DNA of 64,000 nucleotides, taken from the NCBI GenBank assembly GCA_963821505.1, contig CAWGEH010000022.1, forward strand, positions 159,586 to 223,585. The letters run 5' to 3'. Origin of the DNA: VAZQ01 sp963821505. GTDB taxonomy: Bacteria > Pseudomonadota > Alphaproteobacteria > Rhizobiales > Xanthobacteraceae. The notes under the pieces are model-generated. The model worked only from the letters and a program-made list of their open reading frames with translations, had not been told where the DNA came from and made no database searches. Made by a program: the position numbers and the translations under genes. This document shows, one piece after another, positions 8,360 through 16,739 of the stretch; within the stretch, counting starts at the first letter, position 1, and the number at the start of each line of letters is the position of its first letter.

Positions 8360-9760
8360 GTGGAGCTTGCTGCGCGCGCAGAAGCCGCGACGGTCGGGAG
8401 CGCCGAGCTCAGCCCGCGCACGCGGACCCTGCTGCAAGGACCGATCGTGTCGACATTGTTGCGGATGGCCTGGCCGAACGTGCTGGTCATGCTGGCGCAG
8501 GCGGCCACGGGATTGATCGAAACCTGGTTCGTAGCGAAGCTGGGCACCGACGCTCTGGCCGGCATGGCGCTGGTGTTTCCGGGCGTCATGCTGATGCAGA
8601 TGATCTCCGCCGGCGCCATGGGGGGCGGCATCTCGTCCGCGATCGCGCGCGCGCTCGGCGCCGGACGGCGCGACCAGGCCGATGCGCTGGTGCTGCACGC
8701 GCTCGTCATCAACGTCGCGCTCGGCGTCTCGTTCTCCACCCTCATGCTGGCGTTCGGACGGCCGATCTACCGCGCGCTTGGCGGCGAGGGCGGCGAGCTC
8801 GACGCCGCGCTCAGCTACTCCAACGTCGTCTTTGCCGGCAACGCGCTGCTCTGGGTGATGAACGGCCTGGCGAGCGTCATCCGCGGCACCGGCAATATGC
8901 TGGTACCGGCCTCTGTGATCTGCGTCGGCGTCGTCGTGCTGGTGCCGTTGTCGCCGCTGCTGATCTTCGGCATCGGTCCCTTCCCGGCGCTGGGCATCGC
9001 AGGCGGCGGCGTAGCGCTGCTCTTGTTCTATGCCGCCGGAACCGGCGTGCTCGCCTGGTACATCCTGTCCGGGCGCAACATCGCGCGATTGCGGCCGGCG
9101 CGCCTGCGCTGGCCGTTGTTCCGCGACATCCTCGGGGTGGGAGCGGTCGCTGCGGTCACCTCCATCCAGACGAACGTGATCATTGCGCTCGCCACGGCAT
9201 TGGTCGCCACCGCCGCCGGTCCCGCCGCCGCTGCCGGCTACGGCACCGGTGCGCGGCTGGAATATCTGCTGGTACCGCTGGTCTTCGGTCTCGGCGCGCC
9301 GCTGGTGGCCATGGTGGGGACGAATATCGGCGCGGGAGAGCGGCAACGGGCGCTGCGCGTCGCCTTTGTCGGTGGCGCCATCGCGTTCGCGGCGACCGGA
9401 GCGATCGGCGCCGCCGCAGCGCTTTGGCCGAACGCCTGGCTCGCGCTGTTCAGCACCGACGCGCGCGTGATCGCGGCCGGAAGCAGCTACCTGCGCATGG
9501 TCGGGCCGTTCTATGGATTCTTCGGCCTGGCGCTTGCGCTATATTTCGCCTCGCAGGGCGCGGGACGGTTGTTCTGGCCGCTGTCCACCGGGTTCCTGCG
9601 CATGCTGATCGCGATCGGCGGCGGATGGCTCGCGCTTCGCCTCACCGGCTCGCTCGCCTGGCTGTTCGCGGCGCTTGCGCTCGGCCTCCTGCTGCACGGG
9701 CTCACGCTTTGCGCGGCCATTGCCTCCGGCGCATGGTTTCGCCGGCCGGTCCGGGAATAG
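8360..9760 (+). CDS. MATE-family multidrug/toxin efflux transporter
   Basis: The 466-residue protein has the twelve hydrophobic segments and two-fold repeat of MATE antiporters. Typical signatures are MAWPNVLVMLAQAATGLIE in helix 1, GGGISSAIARALGAGRRDQA after helix 2, and the second-half counterpart GLGAPLVAMVGTNIGAGERQRA. These cytoplasmic-membrane proteins expel cationic drugs or metabolites in exchange for Na+ or H+. The start is a GTG at 8360, since no in-frame ATG lies between the HxlR stop and the conserved region. It sits 24 bases after the regulator gene, suggesting a regulator-exporter operon, and ends 13 bases from the convergent marC-like gene. Confidence 0.93.
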   Translation: MELAARAEAATVGSAELSPRTRTLLQGPIVSTLLRMAWPNVLVMLAQAATGLIETWFVAKLGTDALAGMALVFPGVMLMQMISAGAMGGGISSAIARALGAGRRDQADALVLHALVINVALGVSFSTLMLAFGRPIYRALGGEGGELDAALSYSNVVFAGNALLWVMNGLASVIRGTGNMLVPASVICVGVVVLVPLSPLLIFGIGPFPALGIAGGGVALLLFYAAGTGVLAWYILSGRNIARLRPARLRWPLFRDILGVGAVAAVTSIQTNVIIALATALVATAAGPAAAAGYGTGARLEYLLVPLVFGLGAPLVAMVGTNIGAGERQRALRVAFVGGAIAFAATGAIGAAAALWPNAWLALFSTDARVIAAGSSYLRMVGPFYGFFGLALALYFASQGAGRLFWPLSTGFLRMLIAIGGGWLALRLTGSLAWLFAALALGLLLHGLTLCAAIASGAWFRRPVRE

Positions 9761-9773
9761 GGCTGGCCTGCGT

Positions 9774-10394
9774 CTACAGCTTTGGCAGATTGAGCCAGTC
9801 GCCGACGGCGCTCAGCACCATGCTCACCGCCAGCGCCGCCAGCAGCATGCCCATCACCCGGCTGATCACGCTCACCCCCGCAGTGCCGATCAATCGCGAG
9901 ATCGGCCCGGCCGCCAGCAGGATGAGGAACGAGATCCCGAGCACGGCGGCCAGAACGCCGACCGTGATCATTTGACCCGGCAGATTGAAGCGATCGTCAT
10001 CGGTGAGCAGGACCACCGTGAGCATGGCGCCGGGTCCGGCAATCTTGGGGATCGCGAGCGGATAGACCGCGAGTGCGAGCGCCCCCTGCTTTGCGACCTG
10101 AGCGTTGGTATAGCTCTCCCCGCGGATCATCTCGAGCGCGACCAGGAACAACAAGATGCCGCCCGAGATTTGGAAGGCCCGGATCGAGATGCCCATCTCC
10201 TCGAGCAGGAAGGCGCCGGCAAACACGAAGAAGACGAGGACGACGAACGAGATCAAGACTGCATCGAGGGCGAGCCTGCGCTGCGCCCGCAGATGGAGCT
10301 TGCCAGCAAGCGACAAAAAAACCGGAAGCACGCCGAACGGGTTGATGACCAGGAACAGGGTCACGAACTCGCTGACATGTCCCTGCCACCACAT
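9774..10394 (-). CDS. MarC-family integral membrane protein
   Basis: The 206-residue protein has the six hydrophobic segments and length of the MarC family (COG2095). It begins with the conserved FVTLFLVINPFGVLPVFLSL and contains QISGGILLFLVALEMI and YPLAIPKIAGPGAMLTV. Despite the name, E. coli MarC is not an established drug pump and the transported substrate of the family is unknown. The ATG at 10394 was chosen over a longer open frame because conservation starts there and a GGAGG lies just upstream. It converges on the MATE gene with a 13-base gap, so their 3' ends probably share termination. Confidence 0.9.
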   Translation of the reverse strand: MWWQGHVSEFVTLFLVINPFGVLPVFLSLAGKLHLRAQRRLALDAVLISFVVLVFFVFAGAFLLEEMGISIRAFQISGGILLFLVALEMIRGESYTNAQVAKQGALALAVYPLAIPKIAGPGAMLTVVLLTDDDRFNLPGQMITVGVLAAVLGISFLILLAAGPISRLIGTAGVSVISRVMGMLLAALAVSMVLSAVGDWLNLPKL

Positions 10395-10651
10395 GGCGCC
10401 TCCGAATCGCTGGCCGGGCCGGGAAAGTGTCCGGCCCTCGCCCTGCTTGCAAGGGAGCCCGCTGCGGCGAGTCGCGTGATGATACGCCTGGCGCGCCGCG
10501 TGACAACGCCCGAGCGGCGGCAACATCAGGGATCGGCGTGAACGGTCCGATCACGGCGGCGCCGTCTGCAAACACGATCGGCGTGCCCCGGGCAGCCCGA
10601 ACACGAATTCCTCCGCGCATTGCGGCGCCGGCGAAACGGCCCTGCCCCGCG

Positions 10652-12190
10652 TCACCGGCTGACATAGGTGCGGTGGCTGTAGACGCCGTCCGGTCCGGCA
10701 CGCACCACGAGCACTCGCGTCTTGCGCCATTTGGTGCGCCGGCCGTTCACCAGCCGGCCGGGCTCACCCGTGGTCTTGACGGAGACAAACAACTGCTGGC
10801 GTGGCCTGCCTCGGCCACCGGGCTGCCGCAGCAGCCTGCCGGCGTCCGAATGGTAGGCCGAGAAATCGCCGGACTCGAAGCCGCGGTCGCGGGCGATTCT
10901 CTTGACCTGCCGCAGGATCTTTCGACCCGGCCGCCGGATCGATTTGCCGGGGAGCAGCGAGCTTTCACCAGCCGCCTTGCCGAGCGCGATGAGCTCGAGC
11001 CTCCTATTGGCACGGGCGGCGACCGGATCGAACGCCCAGCGCAGCGTGCGCTTGTCCTCCTGGTCGCCGATGCAGGGGTGGATCGAGGGATCTCCGAGCA
11101 GGATGAATTGTCCGAGCGTCTTGAGGTTGGTCGTGTCGTCGAGCGGCTCGCTCACGACGAATTGCTGGCGCGCCTGCAGGAATGCGCGCCCGAGCGAAGC
11201 GCCGTCGAGCACGTTGATCAGGAAATATTGCACGATCAGGTCGGCGGCCCCGAGCGTATCGGTGTCGCCATACGCGGTGGTGGTGCTGCCGACGAACCCG
11301 ATCGCACCGCGATCGAGATAGGCGATCGAGATCGGGAAATCCTTCTTGTTCTCGTCGTCGAGGCGAGGATCGTACAGTTCCGCTCCGAAGCAGCATTCGG
11401 CCGCGACTACCGTGCCACGCTTGGCGTGCTTGAGCACGTCCTGGCTCGAAAGCGCGACGACATAGCGGGCGCCGTCGAGCTCGCCGTAAAAATGAGTATC
11501 GTCGTGCATGCCGTGGCAATTGATGAAATGGGTCAATGCGCGCAGGTGCCGGTTCGCCCGCGGGGCCTTGACCGGCGGGCAGACGAGAAGGTCGCCGGCG
11601 CCGAAGATCTGGCCCACGTTGCGGGTGCTCAATTCGCGCCATTCCGCGGCCGACAACGCCAAATAGGAGAGGTAGTCCTGGCGCGGCCGGGAGCGGAATT
11701 TCGCAGCCGCCCGAATCTGCCTGATGAGAAAGCTCGGCGTCTTGGCATTGGTGATGCCGGGGATGCGCCCCAGCACGCGCGTGACCGTGATGTAGCGTTT
11801 CATGTCCCGGCCGAACGCGACGTCGCACGCGTAGGGCAGATCGCTCGGTATATCGCCGTCGTCATCGTCGCCGCGCACCGGGTTTTCGAGGGCGACATGC
11901 GGCACGACGTCGGGCCCGTCGAGAATCACGAGGTAGTGCGGCTTGTGGGCGGCATAGACGGCGTCGATCGCGAGCTTGTGCTGCTGGCCGCTCTTGGTAT
12001 CGGTGACCGCCGCCCGTTTCATGGTCTGGGGGTCGTCGAGAAAAATCAGCTCGGTCTCGAAGCCTCTCTTGCGGTCCTCCGCCCTCAGCAGCCTCACGGC
12101 GGCGAGAATCTTTTTCAGCCCGCTCGGTCCGTACTTGCTCCGCAGCGCGGTGCGATTCGTCACCAGCAGCTTTTTCGATTTCTTTGCCAT
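10652..12190 (-). CDS. Cytoplasmic C25 (gingipain-fold, clan CD) cysteine peptidase
   Basis: The 512-residue protein has the hallmarks of the C25/gingipain catalytic fold. In order: a strand PHYLVILDGPDVVPH (about 85-98), DLPYACDVAFGRDM and RVLGRIPGI (118-146), the catalytic histidine in FINCHGMHD (H226), the cysteine region VVAAECCFGAELYD (C266/C267), FVGSTTTAYG (299-308), and QFILLGDPSIHP (361-372), the usual last strand of C25 enzymes. His and Cys are spaced as in clan CD peptidases. Gingipains are secreted, but this one has no signal peptide and begins with a basic MAKKSKK. The C-terminal ~125 residues are basic and unassigned. The ATG at 12190 has a strong GGGAGGGAT site; upstream open sequence is not coding-like. 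The gene appears monocistronic, with no obvious substrate nearby. Confidence 0.8.
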   Translation of the reverse strand: MAKKSKKLLVTNRTALRSKYGPSGLKKILAAVRLLRAEDRKRGFETELIFLDDPQTMKRAAVTDTKSGQQHKLAIDAVYAAHKPHYLVILDGPDVVPHVALENPVRGDDDDGDIPSDLPYACDVAFGRDMKRYITVTRVLGRIPGITNAKTPSFLIRQIRAAAKFRSRPRQDYLSYLALSAAEWRELSTRNVGQIFGAGDLLVCPPVKAPRANRHLRALTHFINCHGMHDDTHFYGELDGARYVVALSSQDVLKHAKRGTVVAAECCFGAELYDPRLDDENKKDFPISIAYLDRGAIGFVGSTTTAYGDTDTLGAADLIVQYFLINVLDGASLGRAFLQARQQFVVSEPLDDTTNLKTLGQFILLGDPSIHPCIGDQEDKRTLRWAFDPVAARANRRLELIALGKAAGESSLLPGKSIRRPGRKILRQVKRIARDRGFESGDFSAYHSDAGRLLRQPGGRGRPRQQLFVSVKTTGEPGRLVNGRRTKWRKTRVLVVRAGPDGVYSHRTYVSR

Positions 12191-12473
12191 GACATATCCC
12201 TCCCTAACCAGAGGTTGCATGATGAGGCGAAATCTGCCTCGCGCGCAATGCGCACCGGGACGCAGGAAGCGTCCGGGCCTCTCGACCATGCGCATCCACG
12301 GGAACGGGCGCGCGCGGCGGGTCAAGCCCTGATGCCGGCACGGCGGCCGCGCTTTTTGCGGGGAGTGGGCCACGTCGCCGCGCATGCCGGCCGTGCGCAG
12401 GAGGCCAGCGCCGTCGCCGTGCGCTTCACTTTGTCGCCTGCATCACCCTCGAAGTCCGTACGACTATCGTTTG

Positions 12474-12653
12474 GTGCGAACAATTCTTGCAACGCTATTC
12501 GTTTTCGCGTGGTTCGCGCTCAATGGACTGCTTTGGCTCGTGCGCTTGCCGGATTCGCTTTGGCTGCTTGGATCGGCGATCCTGGGGGTTCTCTTCTTCG
12601 GCGCGTTCTTGTGGTACCTGGTGGCAAACGACGACCGGATGAACTCACCGTAG
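12474..12653 (+). CDS. Small two-helix membrane protein (hypothetical)
   Basis: A short frame encodes about 59 residues with two hydrophobic segments (ILATLFVFAWFALNGLLWLV and LWLLGSAILGVLFFGAFLWY) and a polar tail. Base composition is lower in GC than the neighbours. The start is uncertain: the frame is open from an ATG at 12384, but the upstream part reads as arginine/proline-rich noise, so a GTG at 12474 (or TTG at 12471) is preferred. No ribosome binding site is clear and no family was recognised. It converges on the TRAP operon end. Confidence 0.4.
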   Translation: MRTILATLFVFAWFALNGLLWLVRLPDSLWLLGSAILGVLFFGAFLWYLVANDDRMNSP

Positions 12654-12731
12654 CCTCGACTATTCACAAGCGCCGATCGGACACAGGGGTGCCGTTGGCT
12701 CCCATTGCGAAGGTCGGTCTTTCTGCTCGCC

Positions 12732-14483
12732 TCAGCCGCCGTAGAGATAGTTCGGCAGCCAGAGCGTCATGCCGGGCCAGACATACATGATCACCATGCA
12801 CAGGATGATGACCAACATGTAAGGCATCATGCCAGCGAATATCTGGTTGAGCGTGACGTGCGACGGCGAGACGCCCTTGAGGTAGAACGCCGACATCGCG
12901 ACGGGAGGCGACAGGAAGGCCGCCTGCAGGTTCACGAACACCAGCGTCCCCCACAGAATCGGATCGATGTTGAAGTGCTTGAGCAACGGCAGGAAGATCG
13001 GCACGAAGATGATGATGATCTCGGTCCACTCCAGCGGCCAGCCGAGCACGAAGATGATCGCCTGCGACAGGATCATGAACTGCACGGGCGACATGTGGAG
13101 CGAAAGCACCCACTGCTCGACCAGAGCCTGCCCCCCCAGGATGGCGAACACCCCGGAGAACAGCGCCGAGCCGACGAACAGCCAGCACACCATGGCGGTG
13201 GTCTTCGCCGTCAGGAACACGGCTTCCTTGGTGCGTTTCCAGTCGAGGGTGCGCGCCTGAAACGCCAGCACGAAAGCGCCGGCGGCGCCGACGCCGGCGG
13301 ACTCGGTCGCGGTTGTGATTCCGAACAGGATGACCCCGAGCACGACCACGGTCAGAATGCCCAACGGCATCACCGACGAGGTCAGGAGCTTCACGACCTC
13401 GAAGCGCTCGGCGTTCATGTTCCAGTAGTAACGCACCTGCATCAGCGCCGAGAACGCGGCGATGATCGCGAACCAGATGTAGAAGCTTGCCGGCGGCCCT
13501 TGTTCGGCAAGTGTCGCCGGTCCGGTTGCCAAACCGGGCGTGCCCAATTGCTCCAGCCCGGCCGCGGCCGGGCCCTCCACGCTTGCCTGCTGATGAATGA
13601 CGACGTACCACCAGACGGCCCAGAGCGTGCCGGCGACCAAGATAAAGGGCACCAACGCGACGCATAGACTCTTGAGCAGCATCCAGTAGCCGACAGGGCC
13701 GCCATCGGCTTCGATCTTTTTTGCTTTCGCAGGCGAGAGCAACGCCGAAAGAAGACCGGCCAGGATGTTGGGCGAATAGGCCTCCTCGAATTTCCGCAGC
13801 CACGCCGGCACCGGCACACGGGTTTGTTCCTCCGGCAGCGGCGGGGCGATCTTCGGATCGATCATCGCCCAGCCGATGATGTAGACGAGATACAGGAACG
13901 ACAGGAAAAATCCGGGGAACATCGCCGCCGCGTAGAGCTTCACGACCGACTGCCCGGCCACGGCCGCGTAGACGATGATCATCACCGATGGCGGGATCAG
14001 GATGCCGAGCGTGCCGCCCGCCGTGATGACGCCGGAGGCGAGCTTCACGTCATAGCCCGCGCGCAGCATCGGGTTGAATGCGATGACGCCCATCAGCACC
14101 ACGACCGCCCCCACGAGGCCCGAGGCGATGCCCCAGAACGTGCAGACGATCAGCGTTGCAACGGCGAGCGATGCCGGCACCCGCCGGAACGCGAGCTGGA
14201 TGCTGTAGAACATCTTGTCGACGAGTGCGCCGCGCTCCATCACGTAGCCCATGAGCACGAACAGCGGGATGGAGATCAGGACGTCGTTGGTCATCGCACC
14301 GTAGGTGCGCTCGACCATCAGATCGAAGACGCGGTTGTGCGCCCAGGACTGCGCCGGGTCGTAGAACGCGATGAATCCGAAGAAGATCCCGAGGCCCATC
14401 AGCGTAAAGGCGGTCGGGAAGCCCATCATGATGACGACGACGATGAGCGTCAGCATCAGGAGCCCGAGTGCCGGATCGCTCAT
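12732..14483 (-). CDS. dctM: TRAP transporter large permease, enlarged DctM (mannitol/chloroaromatic type)
   Basis: This 583-residue protein is the large membrane subunit of a tripartite ATP-independent periplasmic (TRAP) transporter, which takes up organic acids with Na+. Family features include GFPTAFTLMGLGIFFG at the start and SGVITAGGTLGILIPPSVMI and WPLEWTEIIIIFVPIFLP further on. It is about 150 residues longer than a usual DctM (~430). The extra sequence (about 235-385) holds additional hydrophobic segments and a polar loop in the middle of the protein. The ATG overlaps the dctQ stop by four bases (ATGA), so the two are translationally coupled. It is the last gene of the six-gene TRAP block. 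The substrate is unknown; similarity of its partner DctP to the TakP/mannitol-chloroaromatic group suggests a carboxylate. Confidence 0.93.
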   Translation of the reverse strand: MSDPALGLLMLTLIVVVIMMGFPTAFTLMGLGIFFGFIAFYDPAQSWAHNRVFDLMVERTYGAMTNDVLISIPLFVLMGYVMERGALVDKMFYSIQLAFRRVPASLAVATLIVCTFWGIASGLVGAVVVLMGVIAFNPMLRAGYDVKLASGVITAGGTLGILIPPSVMIIVYAAVAGQSVVKLYAAAMFPGFFLSFLYLVYIIGWAMIDPKIAPPLPEEQTRVPVPAWLRKFEEAYSPNILAGLLSALLSPAKAKKIEADGGPVGYWMLLKSLCVALVPFILVAGTLWAVWWYVVIHQQASVEGPAAAGLEQLGTPGLATGPATLAEQGPPASFYIWFAIIAAFSALMQVRYYWNMNAERFEVVKLLTSSVMPLGILTVVVLGVILFGITTATESAGVGAAGAFVLAFQARTLDWKRTKEAVFLTAKTTAMVCWLFVGSALFSGVFAILGGQALVEQWVLSLHMSPVQFMILSQAIIFVLGWPLEWTEIIIIFVPIFLPLLKHFNIDPILWGTLVFVNLQAAFLSPPVAMSAFYLKGVSPSHVTLNQIFAGMMPYMLVIILCMVIMYVWPGMTLWLPNYLYGG

Positions 14484-15148
14484 GTATTCAGGTCCCCGCC
14501 CATGCCGCGTTGGCGCGCGGTCTCGTCAATTTCGTGCGCGCGCTCGATCGCGATCTTGCGCGATTCGTCGTCGACGTATTCGCTGTGCGCGAGCTGCTCC
14601 TCGATGACGTCGGTCTCCGCGACGTCCTTCAGCCGGCTGGGCCATGTTCCGGTCTTGAGGCAGACGACGCAGCGCACCATCTCGGCAATGCCCTGCAGCA
14701 TCACCAGCGCTCCAGCGACTGGAATGACCGTTTTGAAGTGATAGACCGGCGGCCCGTCCGCGGTCACATTCGAATGCTCCGCGATGCGCCAGGAATCGGC
14801 GGCGTAGTCGGCGCCGGCGTAGATGAGCGCGGCGATTCCGGGGACAAAAAAGATCACGTAAAGCGCCAGATCGAGCCCGGCTTGCATCCGCGGCCGCATC
14901 GAGCTGTAGAGGAAGTCGCCGCGGACGTGGGCGTTCTGCGCCAGCGTGTACGCCCCGCAGAGCATGAACAGCGTGCCGTACAGCATGTTGTCGAGGTCGA
15001 ATATCCACGCCGTCGGGGCGTTCAGGATGTAGCGCTTGAAGACCTCGACGCAAACGACGGTCATCAGAGCAACGATCAGCCAGGCCGCAGCCTTGCCAAC
15101 CCACGTGCTGATGCCGTCAATCGTGTGCAGAAATCGCTGGACGTTCAT
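14480..15148 (-). CDS. dctQ: TRAP transporter small permease, DctQ
   Basis: The 222-residue protein has the four-helix arrangement of DctQ subunits. Characteristic segments are EVFKRYILNAPTAWIFDLDN, AYTLAQNAHVRGDFLYSSM and a last helix with VAGALVMLQGIAEMVRC. DctQ pairs with DctM in the inner membrane and is needed for transport. A polar C-terminal tail of about 55 residues (DVAETDVIEEQLAHSEYVDD and on) extends into the cytoplasm. The ATG at 15148 was preferred over a TTG at 15184. A strong intercistronic hairpin separates it from dctP, and the stop overlaps the dctM start. Confidence 0.92.
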   Translation of the reverse strand: MNVQRFLHTIDGISTWVGKAAAWLIVALMTVVCVEVFKRYILNAPTAWIFDLDNMLYGTLFMLCGAYTLAQNAHVRGDFLYSSMRPRMQAGLDLALYVIFFVPGIAALIYAGADYAADSWRIAEHSNVTADGPPVYHFKTVIPVAGALVMLQGIAEMVRCVVCLKTGTWPSRLKDVAETDVIEEQLAHSEYVDDESRKIAIERAHEIDETARQRGMGGDLNT

Positions 15149-15187
15149 GCGTCGCGGCTGCGTGGTGCCAGTACTCTTGCACAATAC

Positions 15188-15223
15188 AAAGCACCATCCG
15201 GTCCCGCTCCCGAATGGTGCTTT
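15188..15223 (-). promoter_or_regulatory. Intercistronic hairpin between dctP and dctQ
   Basis: A perfect 10-bp stem, AAAGCACCAT against ATGGTGCTTT, with an inner CGG/CCG pair lies between the dctP stop and dctQ. Hairpins at this place in transporter operons commonly protect the 3' end of the binding-protein message or limit read-through. That keeps the binding protein more abundant than the permeases. Confidence 0.6.
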
Positions 15224-15241
15224 GCCAGTTCGGGTGTGCCG

Positions 15242-16372
15242 TCAGATCGGCTTCTTCGCGTTCGGCCCGAAGTAGTGATCGAACGCCATGCGGCGGTTCA
15301 CAACGGTGTCCTGCTCCCACTGCGTTGCCCGCTTGGCGAAGGCAAGCTGTGATTCGACGATCTCCTTGAACAGCGGATTTTCCGCCGCTTTCTTCTTGAC
15401 GACATCGTCGTAGACCTCGAGCTGCTTCTTGAGCACCGATTCCGGCGTCTTGTAGAACTTGACCTTGTCCTTCGTCTGCAGCTCGATGTAGTCCTGCGAG
15501 TAGCGGTCGATCGCCTTCCAAGACATGTCCGCAGAGGCAGCTTCGACAGCGTTCGCGATGATCGCCTTCATCTTGTCGGGCAGCGCGTCGTATTTGGTCT
15601 TGTTGAACGTGATCTCGAGCTGCTCGGCATTCTGATGGTAGCTCTGCAACATGCACACCTTCGACACGTCCGAGAGGCCGAGCAAGCGGTCCGACGAGGC
15701 ATTGTTGAACTCGGCCGCCTCGATCAGGCCGCGGTCCATCGCCGAGGCGATTTCGCCGCCCGGCAGCGCGTTCACCGCGGCGCCCATGGCCTGAAACACG
15801 TCAATGGAGATGCCGACGGTGCGATATTTGAGGCCCTTGAAGTCGTCGGCGGAGGTGACCGGTTTCTTGAACCAGCCGAGCGGCTGTGTCGGCATCGGTG
15901 CGTACGGGAACGAGACAACGTTCGCGCCGATCGACGCATAGAGCTTGGCGAGAAGCTCCTTGCCGCCGCCGTACTTGTGCCAAGCCAGCAGCATGTTGGC
16001 GTCCATCGCATAGCCTGGACCCGATCCCCACAGCGCCAGGGCGGTCTGCTTGCCGTAGTGGTAGACCAGCACGCCGTGGCCGCCATCGAGCGTTCCTTTC
16101 GAGACCGCATCGAGCAGCCCGAACGGAGGCACGACGGCGCCGGCGGGCAGCACCTCGATCTTGAGGTCGCCGCCAGTCATGTCATTGACCTTCTTGGCAT
16201 AATCGAGCGCGTATTCGTGAAAGATGTCCTTCGACGGCCACGTGCTCTGCCAGCGCATGCTGATGGGGCCTTGCGCGGTGACGACGGTGGGCGCAGCCAC
16301 GGTCGCCGCAGTCGCCACGGCAGCTCCTTTGAGGAACTTGCGGCGCGTTGTTGCTTCCGATTTCTTCGACAT
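15242..16372 (-). CDS. dctP: TRAP transporter periplasmic solute-binding protein, DctP (TakP/mannitol-chloroaromatic type)
   Basis: The 376-residue protein begins with a Tat-type signal (TTRRKFLKGAAVATAATVAA) and continues with a DctP fold: MRWQSTWPSKDIFHEYALDY, then AEFNNASSDRLLGLSDVSK and SYHQNAEQLEITFNKTKYDA. It belongs to the COG4663 group that includes TakP of Rhodobacter, which binds 2-oxo acids as a dimer; the ligand here is inferred only. The frame is open to 16729, but the ATG at 16372 has a strong GGGAGGAAG site and sets the signal peptide correctly. Its upstream region shares a 33-bp element with the second dctP of the block. Confidence 0.93.
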   Translation of the reverse strand: MSKKSEATTRRKFLKGAAVATAATVAAPTVVTAQGPISMRWQSTWPSKDIFHEYALDYAKKVNDMTGGDLKIEVLPAGAVVPPFGLLDAVSKGTLDGGHGVLVYHYGKQTALALWGSGPGYAMDANMLLAWHKYGGGKELLAKLYASIGANVVSFPYAPMPTQPLGWFKKPVTSADDFKGLKYRTVGISIDVFQAMGAAVNALPGGEIASAMDRGLIEAAEFNNASSDRLLGLSDVSKVCMLQSYHQNAEQLEITFNKTKYDALPDKMKAIIANAVEAASADMSWKAIDRYSQDYIELQTKDKVKFYKTPESVLKKQLEVYDDVVKKKAAENPLFKEIVESQLAFAKRATQWEQDTVVNRRMAFDHYFGPNAKKPI

Positions 16373-16739
16373 GTACTTCCTCCCTGGCTTAGAGACGAGT
16401 TTCTCGTCGTCTTTTGCGATTAACCACCGGGATAACCAATTATTCCGACGGTGGCGTGCCGTAGGTTGTACGGGGTGATATCGCGCCACACAAGGCACGA
16501 ATTGTCTCGCCCCGTCGGAGACGCCGGCGCCCGAGGTCGAGGAGTGACAGGGTCGGCCGCCCATGGTGCCGCCCGCGATCCGCGCTATTGCGTCCGCCCA
16601 AGCGATCATCTCCTCGGCCATGGCCGCAAACGCAGCCCGGCCGCCACACGAGACAAGTCTGGACGCGCCAGCGCCGGAGACGGTCGGAGCGGAGATCGTC
16701 GCGGTTCTCAAAAACGCGCCGCCGGCCATTTCCGAAGTC
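16373..16739 (-). other. Leader and promoter region of the downstream TRAP operon
   Basis: These 367 bases hold no credible gene. The leader has a 6-bp hairpin GACGAG-TTT-CTCGTC (16394-16408) just before the ribosome binding site, and the promoter-like element at 16461-16493. The rest, up to the stop of the second dctM, shows nothing recognisable. Confidence 0.6.
16461..16493 (-). promoter_or_regulatory. Shared 33-bp promoter-like element upstream of dctP (copy 1)
   Basis: Thirty-one of 33 bases match 20563-20595. On the minus strand it reads TTGTGT, 17 bases including the palindrome GATATC, then TACAAC, which could be -35 and -10 boxes. It lies 89-121 bases upstream of the dctP ATG, and the other copy lies 94-126 bases upstream of its own dctP. 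Confidence 0.6.

Noticed and set aside
7753..9975. 740-codon open frame overlapping the HxlR and MATE genes
   Set aside because: It is rich in Arg/Gly/Ala with no family motif and overlaps two well-supported genes in a different frame.
10427..12790. 787-codon open frame on the plus strand opposite the C25 peptidase gene
   Set aside because: It reads as Arg/Asp/Gly/Ala-rich low-information sequence antisense to a protein with clear C25 motifs. Long antisense frames are expected at this GC content.
16373..16729. N-terminal extension of the first dctP frame
   Set aside because: The ATG at 16372 has a strong ribosome binding site and a Tat signal directly after it. The extension would bury the signal and also covers the promoter-like element.
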